From: Pogostemon cablin
Lineage: Eukaryota; Streptophyta; Magnoliopsida; Lamiales; Lamiaceae
DNA length: 64,000 nucleotides
NCBI GenBank assembly: GCA_023678885.1
Contig: CM042993.1
Span: 7,400,501 to 7,464,500 of the forward strand
Direction of reading: 5' to 3'
The notes under the pieces were generated by a model, which did not search any database, had not been told where the DNA came from, and saw only the letters and a program-made list of their open reading frames with translations. The position numbers and the translations under genes were made by a program. This document shows positions 9,364 to 21,538 of the stretch, piece after piece (positions within the stretch are counted from its first letter, which is position 1; the number at the start of each line of letters is the position of its first letter).

Positions 9364-11818
9364 TATAAAATGTTATTAATAATTAATGGGATATTCTTTC
9401 TTTTCCCTTCTATGCGCAAAATGGACATGACTTTAAATAATTATTATTATATCCATTCCCTTTCGCTATAATCTTTGAACATTTTCAATCAAATCATAAT
9501 TTTTATTTTTTATTTTTTAGATAGATATTTAATTAAACTGTCCAAATTGTCCTTATTGCACAAAACATATGTATTAAAAGGGCACTGAGAAAAGAAAAGA
9601 ATAGGTTGATTTGTACTAGTTCCTATAATTAAATTATATTAATTTAAAATTGAAATAATTATTTGGTGAGTGTCCACATCATATGCCTTAGAAAATTGTC
9701 TAGATCAGGTGTATTGGGATACTATACTAGCTACCAGTGGAGCTTAAATGATTAAATTAAGAAATTGTTTGATCTTGGCACAAATCAGGACAATATTTTC
9801 AATCATTTTTCAAGTCAAAAGAGAAAATGGGGTGGGTCTTGGAGATCACATTCTAATCTTTTTTTAATTGCTATAATTAAGTTGCTTAATTACTGAAAAT
9901 ACCACTTAATAATTAATGCATTGCTACCTTTGTTTACATCTAAAGTGAATGAAGAATTCTTAGGTTGTTCAACTCTAGAGTATGGTCCAATGAAAACCTT
10001 GTGTATAAGAATTTTGAATTTTATGATAAATAATAATTTGACCAACAATATATTTAATTAATGTGTGAGTGAGTAAGGAATACTTTTTATTTGCTGTGCT
10101 AAAAGTGACAACTATTTAAATTTTGTAGGAATGAATAGTACCCAGATTCGAGACTTAAATATCTCAAAAAATGGATTTTTGTGATGAAAATCAATCAATA
10201 ATCACAACAATAGCAGTCAATATTAATTTATATTTTAATATGTTTTCTTAATCTAGATTAAAAGAAAATATGTGTATTTCAGTATATAAGCATATATAAT
10301 CAACTAAAAAAATCATCTATTATTAATAAATATTTCATTATTAAAATTCTTAATTTCATTGTTAAATTAATTTATCAATGAATTAACATCAAAAGTGGTG
10401 GTTGATAACTAATATTTAAATATGTTGGCAATTCATTGTTGAAAAATCAATTGACAATTTATATAATTAGTTCTTTGATAAATAATAACGGATATTATTT
10501 TCTTGGTAAAAACATTATAATTTTGTTGGTATTCAATTATTAAAAAACAATTATAATTTTTAAGATTAATTTCAAGAAAAATTATTTCTATTGTAAATTA
10601 ATTTTTATTTTTTTAGAAATTACTCCACAAATAAATTCTTATATTTAATCCACACCTTTGAAAAATATATCGTAATATAGTACAATTTGCAACAATGTTT
10701 AAAAGTGTAGTTTTTTTTTTTTTTTATATTTGCAAGTAAATTAAGTAATTTACATAAAAAATAATATTTATGGTTCTGGCAATTAACTTTAATTTTTATC
10801 GGTAATACGTTGCTAAATCTAGTAAAATATATTGGTAAAAAATATTTTATATGCCACTATTTGGGGCAATGATTGTAGAAATTTAATTAAAACTTTTTTC
10901 CTTTAAAAGAAATATGCCACTATTTGGGGCAATGATCGTAGAAATTTACAATATGGTTAAGATAAATAATTTGAATGATAGAAACTAAAATAATAAATGT
11001 AGAATTAATTAATATTGTACTCCAATCCATATTGGTAGCTTAGTTAGACGTCATTGTGAATTAATGGTAGCTAAAACCAAGATGAAATTCACCCAATCCA
11101 ATGTCCAGTTGTATTGTTATAACAGCAATTTCTCTATTTTATGCTCACACCCCCCAATAAATATGTTCTCACACTTTAATTCTTTACTCATTCTACTAAT
11201 TTACTAAGTTTCTAGTTTTTTACTTTCTTTTTAATGGATATTACGTGTAAATTATTCTTTACTAGCTCTCTCTACACTTAAATACTAATCTTCAGAGGCT
11301 AATCCTTTAGTTTTATTAAATATTATTTTTATTTAAATTCTGTTATATAATAAAATATTTTGTATTTTTATTAAAATGAGTAATAATTTACTTATTTAAA
11401 AAAGAATATTCCACATTTAAAAGAATAAAGTTCGGGTGTACAATATATATAAATTCTAACCATACAAACTCATAGGTAAAATATTATTTCTATAATATAC
11501 CCAATAAAAAAATTAAAAAAAAATCTGGTGTAAAATGTTGATAATGTGAGAGTGGCTGTGAGATCGAGACGTGCTGAAATATGTTTTTTTAGTATATTGA
11601 ATGATCGTACTGTGTTATAATATGATTCACTATAAATATATTTTAACGACTAATAATCATATATTATTTAGGCTAAAACTTATGTATCCCGGGATACTGT
11701 GCGCTCAAATATCCTTTAGTATTAAATGGTATACCCTTTAATATATATAAGGACGTTTACCCTTTATTTCTTGAAAAAAATTCTTTTTGATGAAAGTGTA
11801 TACCCTTAAAAAAAATAC
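9364..11818. other. AT-rich intergenic stretch; short direct duplication at 10850-10948
   Basis: There is no gene here. A sequence of about 36 bases beginning ATATGCCACTATTTGGGGCA occurs at about 10848-10884 and again at about 10912-10948, with one clear difference. The rest is AT-rich DNA with degenerate TTGGTAAT-like words. Confidence 0.6.
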
Positions 11819-12043
11819 TACTCCCTCCGTCTCACACCAAGGGTGCATTTTGCTTTTTTACACGTAGATTAAGGAGTATTAATGTATAGTAGGTAGTTGT
11901 ATTAGTGGGAGTGTGGACCCCATGTTTTAATTGTATTAGTGGGTGAGTGTGGAACCCATGTGTATAAAAAATTAAAGGGAACCCTTTGGGTGAGACGATC
12001 AAAATGAAAAAAAAGAGACCCTTGGTGCGGGACGAAGGGAGTA
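11819..12043. mobile_element. Stowaway-like MITE
   Basis: The left end TACTCCCTCCGTCTCACACC and inverted right end TACTCCCTTCGTCCCGCACC pair well, with TA at each edge. This is one of the best-preserved copies in the window (225 bp). Confidence 0.9.
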
Positions 12044-12099
12044 TGTTATATTTTTATTAATAAAAGTGTATACCCTTTTGAATAAAAAGTTTTACCCTT

Positions 12100-12810
12100 A
12101 CACACTTAGTACCCGCATTTTTGGGGGTACCCGAACCCGTATCCGATAAGAATATTACTACCCGTATCCATTCCATTACCGTTTAAAATACTACTTGCAA
12201 TACCCGTATCCGTCCCGTACCCGATTGTTCCTACCCGTGGGTACCCGAACCCATTAAACTTATTTTTTTTAAACCTAAAATATTAAATTTCAAGTCTCAA
12301 ACATTTAAATAAATAAATGTGTTTATAACATTAAACATTCTTGGTCTCATTGTTAAATAATAATTAAAATATGACATAAAATCACCACACAACTTTTAAG
12401 ATCTTCACCTCAAACTTCAAATAACATACAAATAAAATAAAATGATAGGTTAGATTAATGATTTGTAAATTTATTTAAATATTGAAACATGTAACAAGAA
12501 TTACTTGTGTTTTAAAGGTGAAGGGATATTTTTTAATATGAGATTAAGCGTTCGAACCTTCTATAAAATACATACATGCAAGTATTAAATGGGACGGGTA
12601 TATACGGGTACCCGCTATCCTTATCCGATTATTTATCCGGGTTAGGTAGCGGGTATCCAAGGGGATAAATCTGAACCCTACCTGAACCCTAATGGAAAAA
12701 TAATTTTTTCCCAAACACGTTCCAAACCCGATTATAGGTACTCGAACCCGTCCCATTAGGGTTTGGTCGGGTCGGATACTCGGAATAACCCGCGAAACTG
12801 ACATCACCAA
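12100..12810. repeat. GGGTACCCG-rich dispersed repeat, probably a hAT-type non-autonomous element
   Basis: Two clusters (about 12103-12256 and 12589-12800) consist of degenerate TACCCGTATCC and GGTACCCGAACCC words, largely in inverted orientation to each other, around an AT-rich centre. The right edge reads CGCGAAACTGACATCACCAA. This layout is common in plant hAT-derived repeats. I could not define paired ends or a target duplication. The 88-codon minus-strand frame across it is a repeat artefact. Confidence 0.5.
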
Positions 12811-13025
12811 CTCTTTTATTTATATACAAGTATACTAGATCCGTCTCACAAGAGAGTATCCCTTAAAAAAATTACTGTTATTAAATTATTTCATAAATAA
12901 TATTTTTATTAATTGTATATAATTTAAATAAAATAATACTATATTTTTTTTAATGAGATATTATTGCATTTAGAATATGAAAATTACCTAAAACATTATA
13001 AGTTAGCACAACTATACTGTTAAAA

Positions 13026-13424
13026 GAGAAAATATCAATTTTGGTCCTGTATCTTTTTCAAAATTCAATTTTAGTCCTATAACTTTTGGTATTTTCAATT
13101 TTAGTTCTTTTAGTTTAAATTTTGGTCATGTAACTTTTAAAATTTTAATTTTAGTCCTATAAGTTTCAAATTTAATCCTGTATCTTTTTTAATTTTCAAA
13201 ATTTGTCCAATTATAAATTATATTATATTTCAAAAGATACATGACTAATTTTGATAATTTAAAAAGATACATGACTAAATTTGAAATTTATAGGACTAAA
13301 ATTGAAAATTTAAAAGTTATAGGACCAAAATTGAAACTAAAAGAACTAAAATTGAAAATACAAAAAATTACAGGACTAAAATTGAATTTTGAAAAAGATA
13401 CATGACCAAAATGGATATTTTCTC
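13026..13424. mobile_element. Snapback MULE-type MITE (near full-length palindrome)
   Basis: The whole 399-bp element can fold on itself. The left arm begins GAGAAAATATCAATTTTGGT and the right arm, read inverted, begins GAGAAAATATCCATTTTGGT; both continue with repeats of ATTTTAGTCCTATAACTT. The flanks are CTGTTAAAA (13017-13025) and CTGTTGAAA (13425-13433), an 8-of-9 target duplication that suggests a Mutator-like origin. Confidence 0.85.
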
Positions 13425-14204
13425 CTGTTGAAAATAAGTTAATTCATTTAAAAGGGTTTTAGTTTTATCAATCCAATATACTACAGTATACAATATTGGG
13501 CTAATGATGAGCATTATCATCATAATTTCTATTTTAAAAATCAAAACATATTTTTCCTCCATAACTACGAGATCTTGGACTTTGAAAATGAGTAATTCCA
13601 TTTGTTATCATGGAATATACTGATTTTAATTAATTTTTTAATAACATGACTAAAATATAACATGAAATATGCGGAAATACAACATGAAATATAGTGTTAA
13701 GCTAAATAAATTTTAAAATAAAAATATAAAATAATATTTGTATCAAATTGCAAAAAAATAAGTTTACAGCCTCCATGGTATGATCCAATCCGTTGAGAGA
13801 ATCGAGTTTGTGATGAAAAGGAAAGAATCAAAAATCGGTTGTGCAAATTTGACAATAACGGTAAGTTTATAATCTTTTACCTTTTTACGTAGTATTTATT
13901 TATAGTATTTCATTTTAAATAGTCGGGAGTGTCACGCTAAAACTAGTACTTTTAAAATGTAATTTTTCGGATAGAAACTGATAAATTACTAACAAAATAT
14001 AATAGCTACTTGGAATGCAGAGAGTATAATAATAATTTAATTTACAAAATTTTACTACAAATTAATATACTAAAAAGAAACAATTAAGTCTTAAAATTTT
14101 GTACTTGATCAATTATTATTTGAAAAACAAAACTTACCTAAAAAATAAAAATCAGTAAAGTCAATCCAGTTCTAAATAAATGGAGTATTAGTAATATGGA
14201 ATAG

Positions 14205-14410
14205 ATAGTAGCAATATAAGGTGTCCATTTTATTATTTTTGATGTTCGGTTCAAAAATATCTAATTTTCATATTTAGTGAAAAAGTATACAGTATGGTCC
14301 ACCACTTTCCTCTAATACAACTATTCACTTTATATATAATAATAATAATAATATTCTTTCATTCACGTATAAAAAACAGACGAACACCTTATAGTCGAAT
14401 AAAAGGAGTA
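14205..14410. mobile_element. Stowaway-like MITE, decayed left end
   Basis: The right end, inverted, reads TACTCCTTTTATTCGAC. The left end is only recognisable from the ATAAGGTGTCCATTTTATTA segment and the internal CTAATACAACTATTCAC motif, so the left edge is approximate. Confidence 0.6.
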
Positions 14411-14941
14411 TAATATTAATTTGAAAATGGGGTGGGTGGATAAAATAGGGTAAATAAAAGGGTGTGGTTGTCAACCCTGTCCATGCTTGCATAAAACCTC
14501 GGTACTCGCAGCGACGACGTTCTGACTTCGTATTTAATGCTTCTGATTCTCTGTCCCTGCACCCCACTGCCTACCCTGGACCTCCCATCCCATCACCCTC
14601 TCTCTCTCTCTTCTTAATTACTCCTATTAATTTAACCCTTAATTAACCTAACCTAACCTAACCTAATTACTCCAACTTAAAATAATTTCACAATAATTAC
14701 CCACTTTTCCTTTTCCTTTTACTTGGGAAAGAAAGAAACACTACCCTAAATCACTACCTCCAACTTTTACAGTCTCATGCCACTGCCTTCTCACATCACC
14801 CATAACAACTACTCCTCACTCCTCATCTTTCTTATCTCACTAACTCTACACAACAACATGCAATACTATTTATTTTACACTATATTCATTGTATCCAATA
14901 TTCCCTTCCTCTCTTGATTTTTTTACGCAGATTATAAGATA

Positions 14942-15168
14942 TACTCCCTCCCAGTCTAAGAGGACTATTTTATTATTTTGTTCATCCCACCTAAAGAGTC
15001 TCATTTCCTTTTTTGGACACATGGGACCCACCCACACTCACTAATACAATTAAAATATGGGGCCCCCACACTCACTAATACAACTACCCACTACACATTA
15101 AATAATAATACTCCTTAATCCACGTGTCCAAAAGCAAATGAGACTCTTAAGTTGGGACGGAGGGAGTA
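14942..15168. mobile_element. Stowaway-like MITE
   Basis: The left end TACTCCCTCCCAGTCTAAG and inverted right end TACTCCCTCCGTCCCAAC match. The internal family motifs AATACAATTAAAATATGGGG and CAACTACCCACTACACAT are well kept. Confidence 0.9.
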
Positions 15169-15463
15169 ATATTTTAATGTGCATGAGGTGAGAGAAATAA
15201 TATAATTAATATAAAGTGGATATTTATATTAGTGTTGTGTGTGGGTCTTACATGGAATAATTAATTATTTTATGTTGGCTCAAATTAACAAAAAAGGAAA
15301 TGTGAACCTTAACTTGAGACAACTCAAAATAAAAAATATAAATCTTAACACGGACAGAGCGAATATTTATTTATTTCATTAAATAAAAATAAATTTGGAC
15401 ATTTTTTGTGACGTTAGATTGGTAATTTTAATTGATCCGTTATAATTTTAATTTTAAATTTGT

Positions 15464-15707
15464 TACTCCCTCCGTCCCGTTTCAATGTTTACGTTTCTAT
15501 TTTGCGCATCTCATTTCAATGTTTACGTTTTCCTTTTTGGAATATGGGACCCACCTAAAATTATTAATATATCATCCAAAAACACTAATATACATACCCA
15601 CTTTGCATTAAATATTATATTTTCCACACACTATTTATTAAAATATTATACTCCTTAATCAACGTGCAAAAAATAAACGTAAATATTGAAACGGGACAGA
15701 TGGAGTA
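15464..15707. mobile_element. Stowaway-like MITE, second subfamily
   Basis: The left end TACTCCCTCCGTCCCGTTTC and inverted right end TACTCCATCTGTCCCGTTTC are nearly identical over 20 bases. The subterminal AATGTTTACGTTT and its inverse define a different subfamily from the 14942 copy. Confidence 0.9.
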
Positions 15708-17094
15708 TCTCTTTTAATAAGTACTACATCACACTTTATAATTTATTTATTATTAAAATATTAAATCATCCCAAAAAATTAAGTTAAAAAATAGAATTTT
15801 ATTAATATGAGTGCAAACAATAACAGTGTGAACTTCAAACTAAAATGAGAGGAATGAAAAATATCACATCCAGTGCCTACAAAAGTGCTACAAAAACGAC
15901 AGAAACAGAACGAAAATAAAGGAGTAGATAGATGACTTAAGATGAAGCGGAGTTAACGGCGTCAAGAATTGAATAGAATTTTTCACCCAAAAAACAATAA
16001 AAAGAAAAAACGGACATGTGACAGAGTCTGTTACCGTTAGTGTTAATTGTCAAATCACAAGGCAAGGGTAGTAGCCCACTAATTGTACCGTACACACTAT
16101 CCACTGTGATGTGCTTTGGTTTCTTAAAAATCATTTTTAAATTATTCATATTTAATAAAGTTTTTATAACTCAATAACTATTTTTAAATGTGTATTTAAA
16201 GGGGAAAATAGGATCTATAACCTCAAAATCGAAAATTAGGCACAATTTAATTTTTAGACAAACATGATTGTTTAATGGGAAGAGATGGGAAAAAAAACAT
16301 TTTAATAAAAAAATATTACTTAAATTAACAAAAAATAAAAATAGTATAGTGAATTATTTTACAAATAAATTGTAATGTAAATAAAAATTGATAAAAATAT
16401 TAATAAAAAATAATAATATTTGAAGAAACGTTAAAATGGTTCAGACAAGTATTGTCTTTTTTTTATTTAGAAATTCAATCAATTTGACAAAATTAAAAAA
16501 TTCCCCCCACCCCCCTACAAAAAAAAAATCCTAATTTTATATCTATCTAAAATTCGCTTAAAATAATTTTAGTAATGACAAAGAGGACAATACGTGAAAT
16601 AAATACATGAAAATAACACAAGAAATTACATGACAAAAAATATTAATCCTTCATTTCATACAGAAAGTTATATTTAATTTTTTAAACAGAGATTAAGAAA
16701 TACTATTTATTTATTTATTTTTTAAAGAGAGATTTAGCATTTTAATATGTTGTGAATTAAGAGATATAAAGGGAATATTTTAAAATTTAAATATAGTGAA
16801 TAGTTATTCGTATAATTGTGTGTGGAATGTGAGCACCGTAATGGGAAATAAAACAATTGGAGTAATATGTAACTCTTAGTGGATGACACAAAATTTTAGT
16901 GATGCTAACCTTAAATTTCGTGTTACGCTCCATTAATAGAAGGTCGGTAGTTTAAGTGCTTCCCATTTCAAATCAACCTTTAAGTGATGCTCTAATCAAA
17001 CTTCACTCTTCTTTTAGTATTCAACACTCTATTATAAGAAAAATATCTACCAAAAAAAAAAAAAAATTTACCAAGTAATCCCACAATTAGTGTT
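15708..17094. other. AT-rich intergenic stretch without a gene
   Basis: There are only short frames. The 70-codon minus-strand frame at 15937-16149 has no recognisable domain and no neighbouring exon signals. I see no repeat with clear ends. Confidence 0.55.
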
Positions 17095-17520
17095 GTTAAA
17101 TGATTCGAGCAAATTTGAGTGGTGTATATTTGAGCTTGATTTAAATACTTATCGAATTGAGGTCGAGTTTAACTCATTCAATTAACGAGTCTAAAGTCGA
17201 GCTCGACTCGGTTCAGAAATTACAAAAGCGAGCTCGAGCTTGGCTTGACTCATTAAACAAAATGAGTCTAGTTTTCGAGATATCGAACATATTTTTAATT
17301 TAATATATATCATATTCATAATTAAATTTAGTAATTATTATATAAATATGTAATATTATAAATTAAATAAGTATTTATTATTTTAAATATAATAATTATT
17401 ATTAGAGTATTAACAAGTCAAGCCGAGTTAGGCTCTTAACTTGACGAGCATTAAACAAACTTGAGTAATCACGAGTGAAGTCGAATTCGAATTTTAACGA
17501 GTCGAGACATCCATCTCGTT
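17095..17520. repeat. Dispersed repeat with GAGCTCGAGC words (possible hAT derivative)
   Basis: Two blocks (about 17100-17275 and 17400-17520) carry degenerate CGAGCTCGA, GAGTCGAG and AACGAGTC words around an AT-rich centre. The layout resembles the 12.1-12.8 kb repeat but uses different words. Ends and target duplication are not clear. Confidence 0.5.
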
Positions 17521-17966
17521 TAATTTAAGAGTTCTATTCTCAATTTGGAGCATTAATTAAAGGATAAATAAATAAAAATAAAACAATGAAAATTGGGAAG
17601 ATGGTCTAGACATATATAGCTAGCCAGACAAGTGACCCAATGACGCGATTGAGACTACCTAAGGCTGAAAGATTCTCATGCATTTTGGTATCAATCTTTT
17701 GAGCTTCATCTCTATCTTTTGTTCTAATTTCAATTTGATTGAACATGTCTTCTGTAAAAATTGATCTTATTTACAAAAGAGGATCCAAATCCAATACAAC
17801 ATAATTTTAGAAATGAGGCTTATGATATGTATTTATATATAAAATAAAAGTATTATTATTTTATGTTATCAAATAATTGTATTAGTAGCGAATAAGACCA
17901 TAAAGAGTCTTTTAACAAAAAGAGAAAATATAATTATTTTAAATTGACGTCTAAAATAATAAAATG

Positions 17967-18195
17967 TACTCCCTCCGTCCGCCAAAAAGGTGGATATTTA
18001 TTTTTTGCACGTGAATTAAGAAGTATTATTATTTAAGGTGTAGTTGGTAGTTGTATTAGTGGGGTGCATGAGTCCCATAAATTTATTGTATTAGTGATAT
18101 GTGTGGGTCTCATGTGTTTAAAAAATGAAATATAGACCTTTGGTGCGGACGCCCAAATGGCAAAATGTAAACCTTTCGGACGGACGTAGGGAGTA
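17967..18195. mobile_element. Stowaway-like MITE
   Basis: The left end TACTCCCTCCGTCCGCCAAA and inverted right end TACTCCCTACGTCCGTCCGA match, with TA at both edges and 229 bp between. Confidence 0.9.
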
Positions 18196-18216
18196 AATCT
18201 TTCAAGCAGATAGAAC

Positions 18217-18404
18217 AATTACTATATATTAACTCTTGGATTGAATGAGATTTTTTCAATACATGTCTAGCATACTTTCTCTATCACTTTAATATGTAGT
18301 CATTATTTGGAATTACTATATATTAACTCTTGGATTGAATGAGATTTTTTCAATACATGTCTAGCATACTTTCTCTATCACTTTAATATGTAGTCATTAT
18401 TTGG
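18217..18404. repeat. Perfect 94-bp tandem duplication
   Basis: The unit beginning AATTACTATATATTAACTCT and ending TAGTCATTATTTGG occurs at 18217-18310 and 18311-18404. I could find no difference between the copies. It begins 21 bases right of a Stowaway copy. Confidence 0.9.
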
Positions 18405-19576
18405 AATTAACTAACAAATATTATACGCCTTAATATATGTAAAAAAAAAATTAATGAATGGATATCAATTGAATGGAGAGAATATTTTCTTTGTTTAATA
18501 CTAGTAGTTTGATTTAATTTCTTTATAGTATACTAATTTACTTACAAACCCTATTTATACCACCATGCACCCAAATATCATCATGCAATGTCAAACCACT
18601 TGCCATTTTATATCAAGATGTTATTAATAGGTACATATTGATTGTCTATTTAATCAATGGATCATTATTTAATTGAGGAAGAATACAAAGTGTTGGTATG
18701 ATGAAGTATTTAATGTATTTTTGTCATAATGTGAGGGGGGGTCTCTCCCCCATGATTAAAAGTGAATGTCTAAAGATCTGAGTTGTTTGTGTGAGGATTA
18801 AATTGGTATTTCACTTTTTATACTCTCTCAAGAAACAGGAAATTTAAATTGGTTCAATAAATATAACCGCAGGCTAAAGTTCATTCAAAATGCACCTAAC
18901 TGTGCAGCTATTTATTAGAATTTTTATAATAATTAATCAATTATTTATTTCAATTCATTGTTTTAAAAGTAGGTAGCATAGATATATCCACGAATTTATT
19001 TACTATTTATTTATGACTGATGACACACCAGTGTGGAATTAACTTTCTATCATGGCTGTAATCATATTCCCAAGCTTCTACTTTTTACCGTTTACTGTTA
19101 GAAAAATATTAAAATAACAGTGAAAAGTAGGATCAGGTGGATACTAGTAATATTTAAATTAGGATTAAAACCCACCATGTCCAATCGAATATAAAAAAAA
19201 AAAAAACATTTTTACTTTGTCATGTTAATTTGTAAATGTTTAAATGCTACTCTTAATTCAATTTGTGACTTAATTTTAAAGATTCAATCAACCATGAATA
19301 TTGATTTAATTTTAAAGATTCAATTAACCTATGAATATGTATAATCGATTAAAAAAATACATACAATCGAATTATTTATTTTATTGAGTTACAAATCGAA
19401 TTAAAGTTATAAGTTGAGCATTTTATAACATCCCACACAAAATAGGATAAGATTAAAAAAAAAACTTTAACAAAATGGAGTTATGTAACCCATTATCTTT
19501 AAATAATGAAAAGGTAAAATGCATAATACTAGTAAACATGCCTATTTTGTATTATTAAAAAGAGATAATTTGACAG
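18405..19576. other. AT-rich intergenic stretch without a gene
   Basis: I see nothing coding. A short local duplication (GATTTAATTTTAAAGATTCA appears near 19302-19321, with a shorter match near 19271) is the only structure noted. Confidence 0.5.
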
Positions 19577-19590
19577 TACTCTTTTAAAAA

Positions 19591-19821
19591 TGGTGTATCC
19601 ACCATTAGGGCCCACCGTCCCTGCCCTGAGAATTGGTGGAGGAGGTAAATCACAGGATGTGCCTCAAGTGGCTTATAGGGAGAGCTGTTAAACTTGTGCT
19701 TGCAAGTGACAAAATCTATGCCAAAGCAATATTCAAACCCCCACCCTGCAGCAACCAAGCTCAGCTGGAAGGCCTTTCCACCCTCCCCTTTACCACTTGA
19801 GCTATGCCCTGAAGGCGATAA
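19591..19821 (-). mobile_element. tRNA-derived SINE
   Basis: Read on the minus strand the element starts near 19818. It soon shows GCATAGCTCAAGTGGTAAAG, which fits an RNA polymerase III A box (TRGCNNAGYGG). About 60 bases on it shows GGGTTTGAATATTGC, close to a B box (GGTTCGANNCC). The flanks share TACTCTTTTA at about 19577-19586 and 19822-19831, a likely target duplication from target-primed insertion. Length (about 230 bp) and A-B box spacing fit plant SINEs. The frame on the minus strand (19555-19758) is not a gene. The family is not assigned. Confidence 0.75.
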
Positions 19822-19904
19822 TACTCTTTTAGAATTTAGGGGGTGTGGTGAATGAAAAGTGGGAGAGGGTAATATGAATAAAATAGTGTCGATTCACATT
19901 CTTA

Positions 19905-20111
19905 TACTCCATCCGTCTGGTTCTAAGGTATTCATTTGTTTTTTGCGCATGGATTAATGAGTATTATTATTATATGTAAAGTGGGTAGTCGTATTAGAGG
20001 GAAGTGGTTGGCCATATTGTGTACTTTTTTACTAAATATGAAAAATTGATATCTTTGAAGCGGACGCCAAAAATAGTAAAATGGATACCTTATGAGCGGA
20101 CGGAGGAAGTA
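19905..20111. mobile_element. Stowaway-like MITE
   Basis: The left end TACTCCATCCGTCTGGTTCT and inverted right end TACTTCCTCCGTCCGCTCAT pair. The centre carries the GTATTATTATTATATGTAAA segment. Confidence 0.85.
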
Positions 20112-21230
20112 ATATTTAATGACTATATATTATTTATTCATTTATTTATTTATAATCTAAGGCCAAATTTAGGTATTATATAATGATCTCACTCCATATG
20201 AATGCATGTTATTGTGTAAGAGAGTTTGATTTTATAATTGAGGACAAACACGAAATGAATCATGTGTAATTATAGTCTTTTACTAAAATGTAATAAATAC
20301 TTTTAATAAAAAAAATAACATACTAATATAAATGATAATTAATTAACAAACTGTAATATGTTCTCAAATTGTTGATGAGGTTTGTTTCAAAATTGACTTA
20401 GATTATACTAAATGAAACGTGATAATTATTTTTTTTAAAACAAGTAATATAATCTGAAAGTGTTGATGAAGTTTATTTCGAAATTGACTTAGAGATTTCT
20501 CCTAAGTGACATATTCAGAAGTAAACTTATTTCATAATGAATATTGATCTATCAAATTGTTTTTATATTATTTGTATCATTTATTATGAATTATAGTCTT
20601 TGTATCATTTATTATGAATAATTTCGTCAAACGAGTGAAAAAAATGAATAAATATCAGATCATCAAGGTAAGGACCCACCCCTAATTATTCAAAATGATT
20701 AAATTATAGAAATTTTTATTTTTTCTTAGAAGGATATGTATATGAATATATATTCAAAATGCAGATACAAGATTTTTTTTTTTAAAAAAATTATGTTAGA
20801 AGTGAAAATTACGAGGGAAAAAAATATATTCAAGTACAACATAATTTATTATTATTAATCATGATATAATAAAGTACTAGTGGTACTGGACCTGGTTGCA
20901 TGTTAAATTTTCACCATTAGTAATTACTCGATTTACAGAATTTATGTATTAAAATAAATAAAGAAAAGTGTTACAGTTTCCCAAAATACGAATTAATGAG
21001 TATTAAAAAAGATTTTCAAAAGGTGGTGACCTTGAGGAGCAGGTACATCGACTCCGTTGACTTAAGGCAACCTCCACCTGCCGGTTATTTTTATATTACT
21101 ATAACTCTATGATAAACTGATTCCTACTAATTAATAGGGGTTGAAATAATTTAAATTAAAAATTAAAAAAATATAAAAAAAATAAAAAATACGAAAACGA
21201 GGCAGTGTGATTTCATTTCACATATGATAG
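20112..21230. other. AT-rich stretch upstream of the WAVH-type gene
   Basis: It is non-coding. Small direct repeats occur at about 20376-20402 and 20467-20494 (GTTTATTTCGAAATTGACTT and relatives) and a 26-bp doublet TTTGTATCATTTATTATGAA at about 20570-20620. Confidence 0.55.
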
Positions 21231-21239
21231 GCATTTGGA

Positions 21240-21538
21240 GGTTTCTGCACTCATCTTTTCGCGTTAATTATGCTCTCTCTCCTCTTTCTCTCTCTCTCCC
21301 TCTCACTCTGCAAGTCTGAATCAGAAAATCAACAAACAACACATTTTTTCGGATTGAAGGTGTGAAGAGGACGATCAAACGAGGGTTGTTTTTGTTGCTT
21401 TCTTTGATTTTGTCAGTTGCTACTTTGGATCATGCTCTCCCTTTTGTCCCACTGTATCTTCTCCAATTTGTCTTCTCCGATTCTAGAAAACATCTTTTAG
21501 CTCCCATCATTATCGCCTGCAATTCTTCACACCCTGCA
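21240..21538 (+). promoter_or_regulatory. Probable promoter-proximal region and 5' leader of the WAVH-type gene
   Basis: A CT-rich tract (about 21269-21309, CTCTCTCTCCTCTTTCTCTC and similar) lies about 230-270 bases before the start codon, where plant core promoters often carry a Y-patch. No clear TATA box is visible. A GTG-started frame runs from 21362 into the gene, but I take the first in-frame ATG at 21539 as the start. Confidence 0.5.

Noticed and set aside
12544..12810. 88-codon minus-strand frame
   Set aside because: Arises from GGTACCCG-type repeat words of a transposon-like repeat.
19591..19821. Possible functional tRNA gene because of A and B boxes
   Set aside because: Box spacing and the rest of the sequence do not fold into a tRNA cloverleaf; a SINE with target duplication explains it better.
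21362..21538. Upstream extension of the WAVH-type gene from a GTG codon
   Set aside because: Plant genes start at ATG. The stretch is Leu/Phe-rich and unlike the family; the first in-frame ATG at 21539 gives the usual leader.
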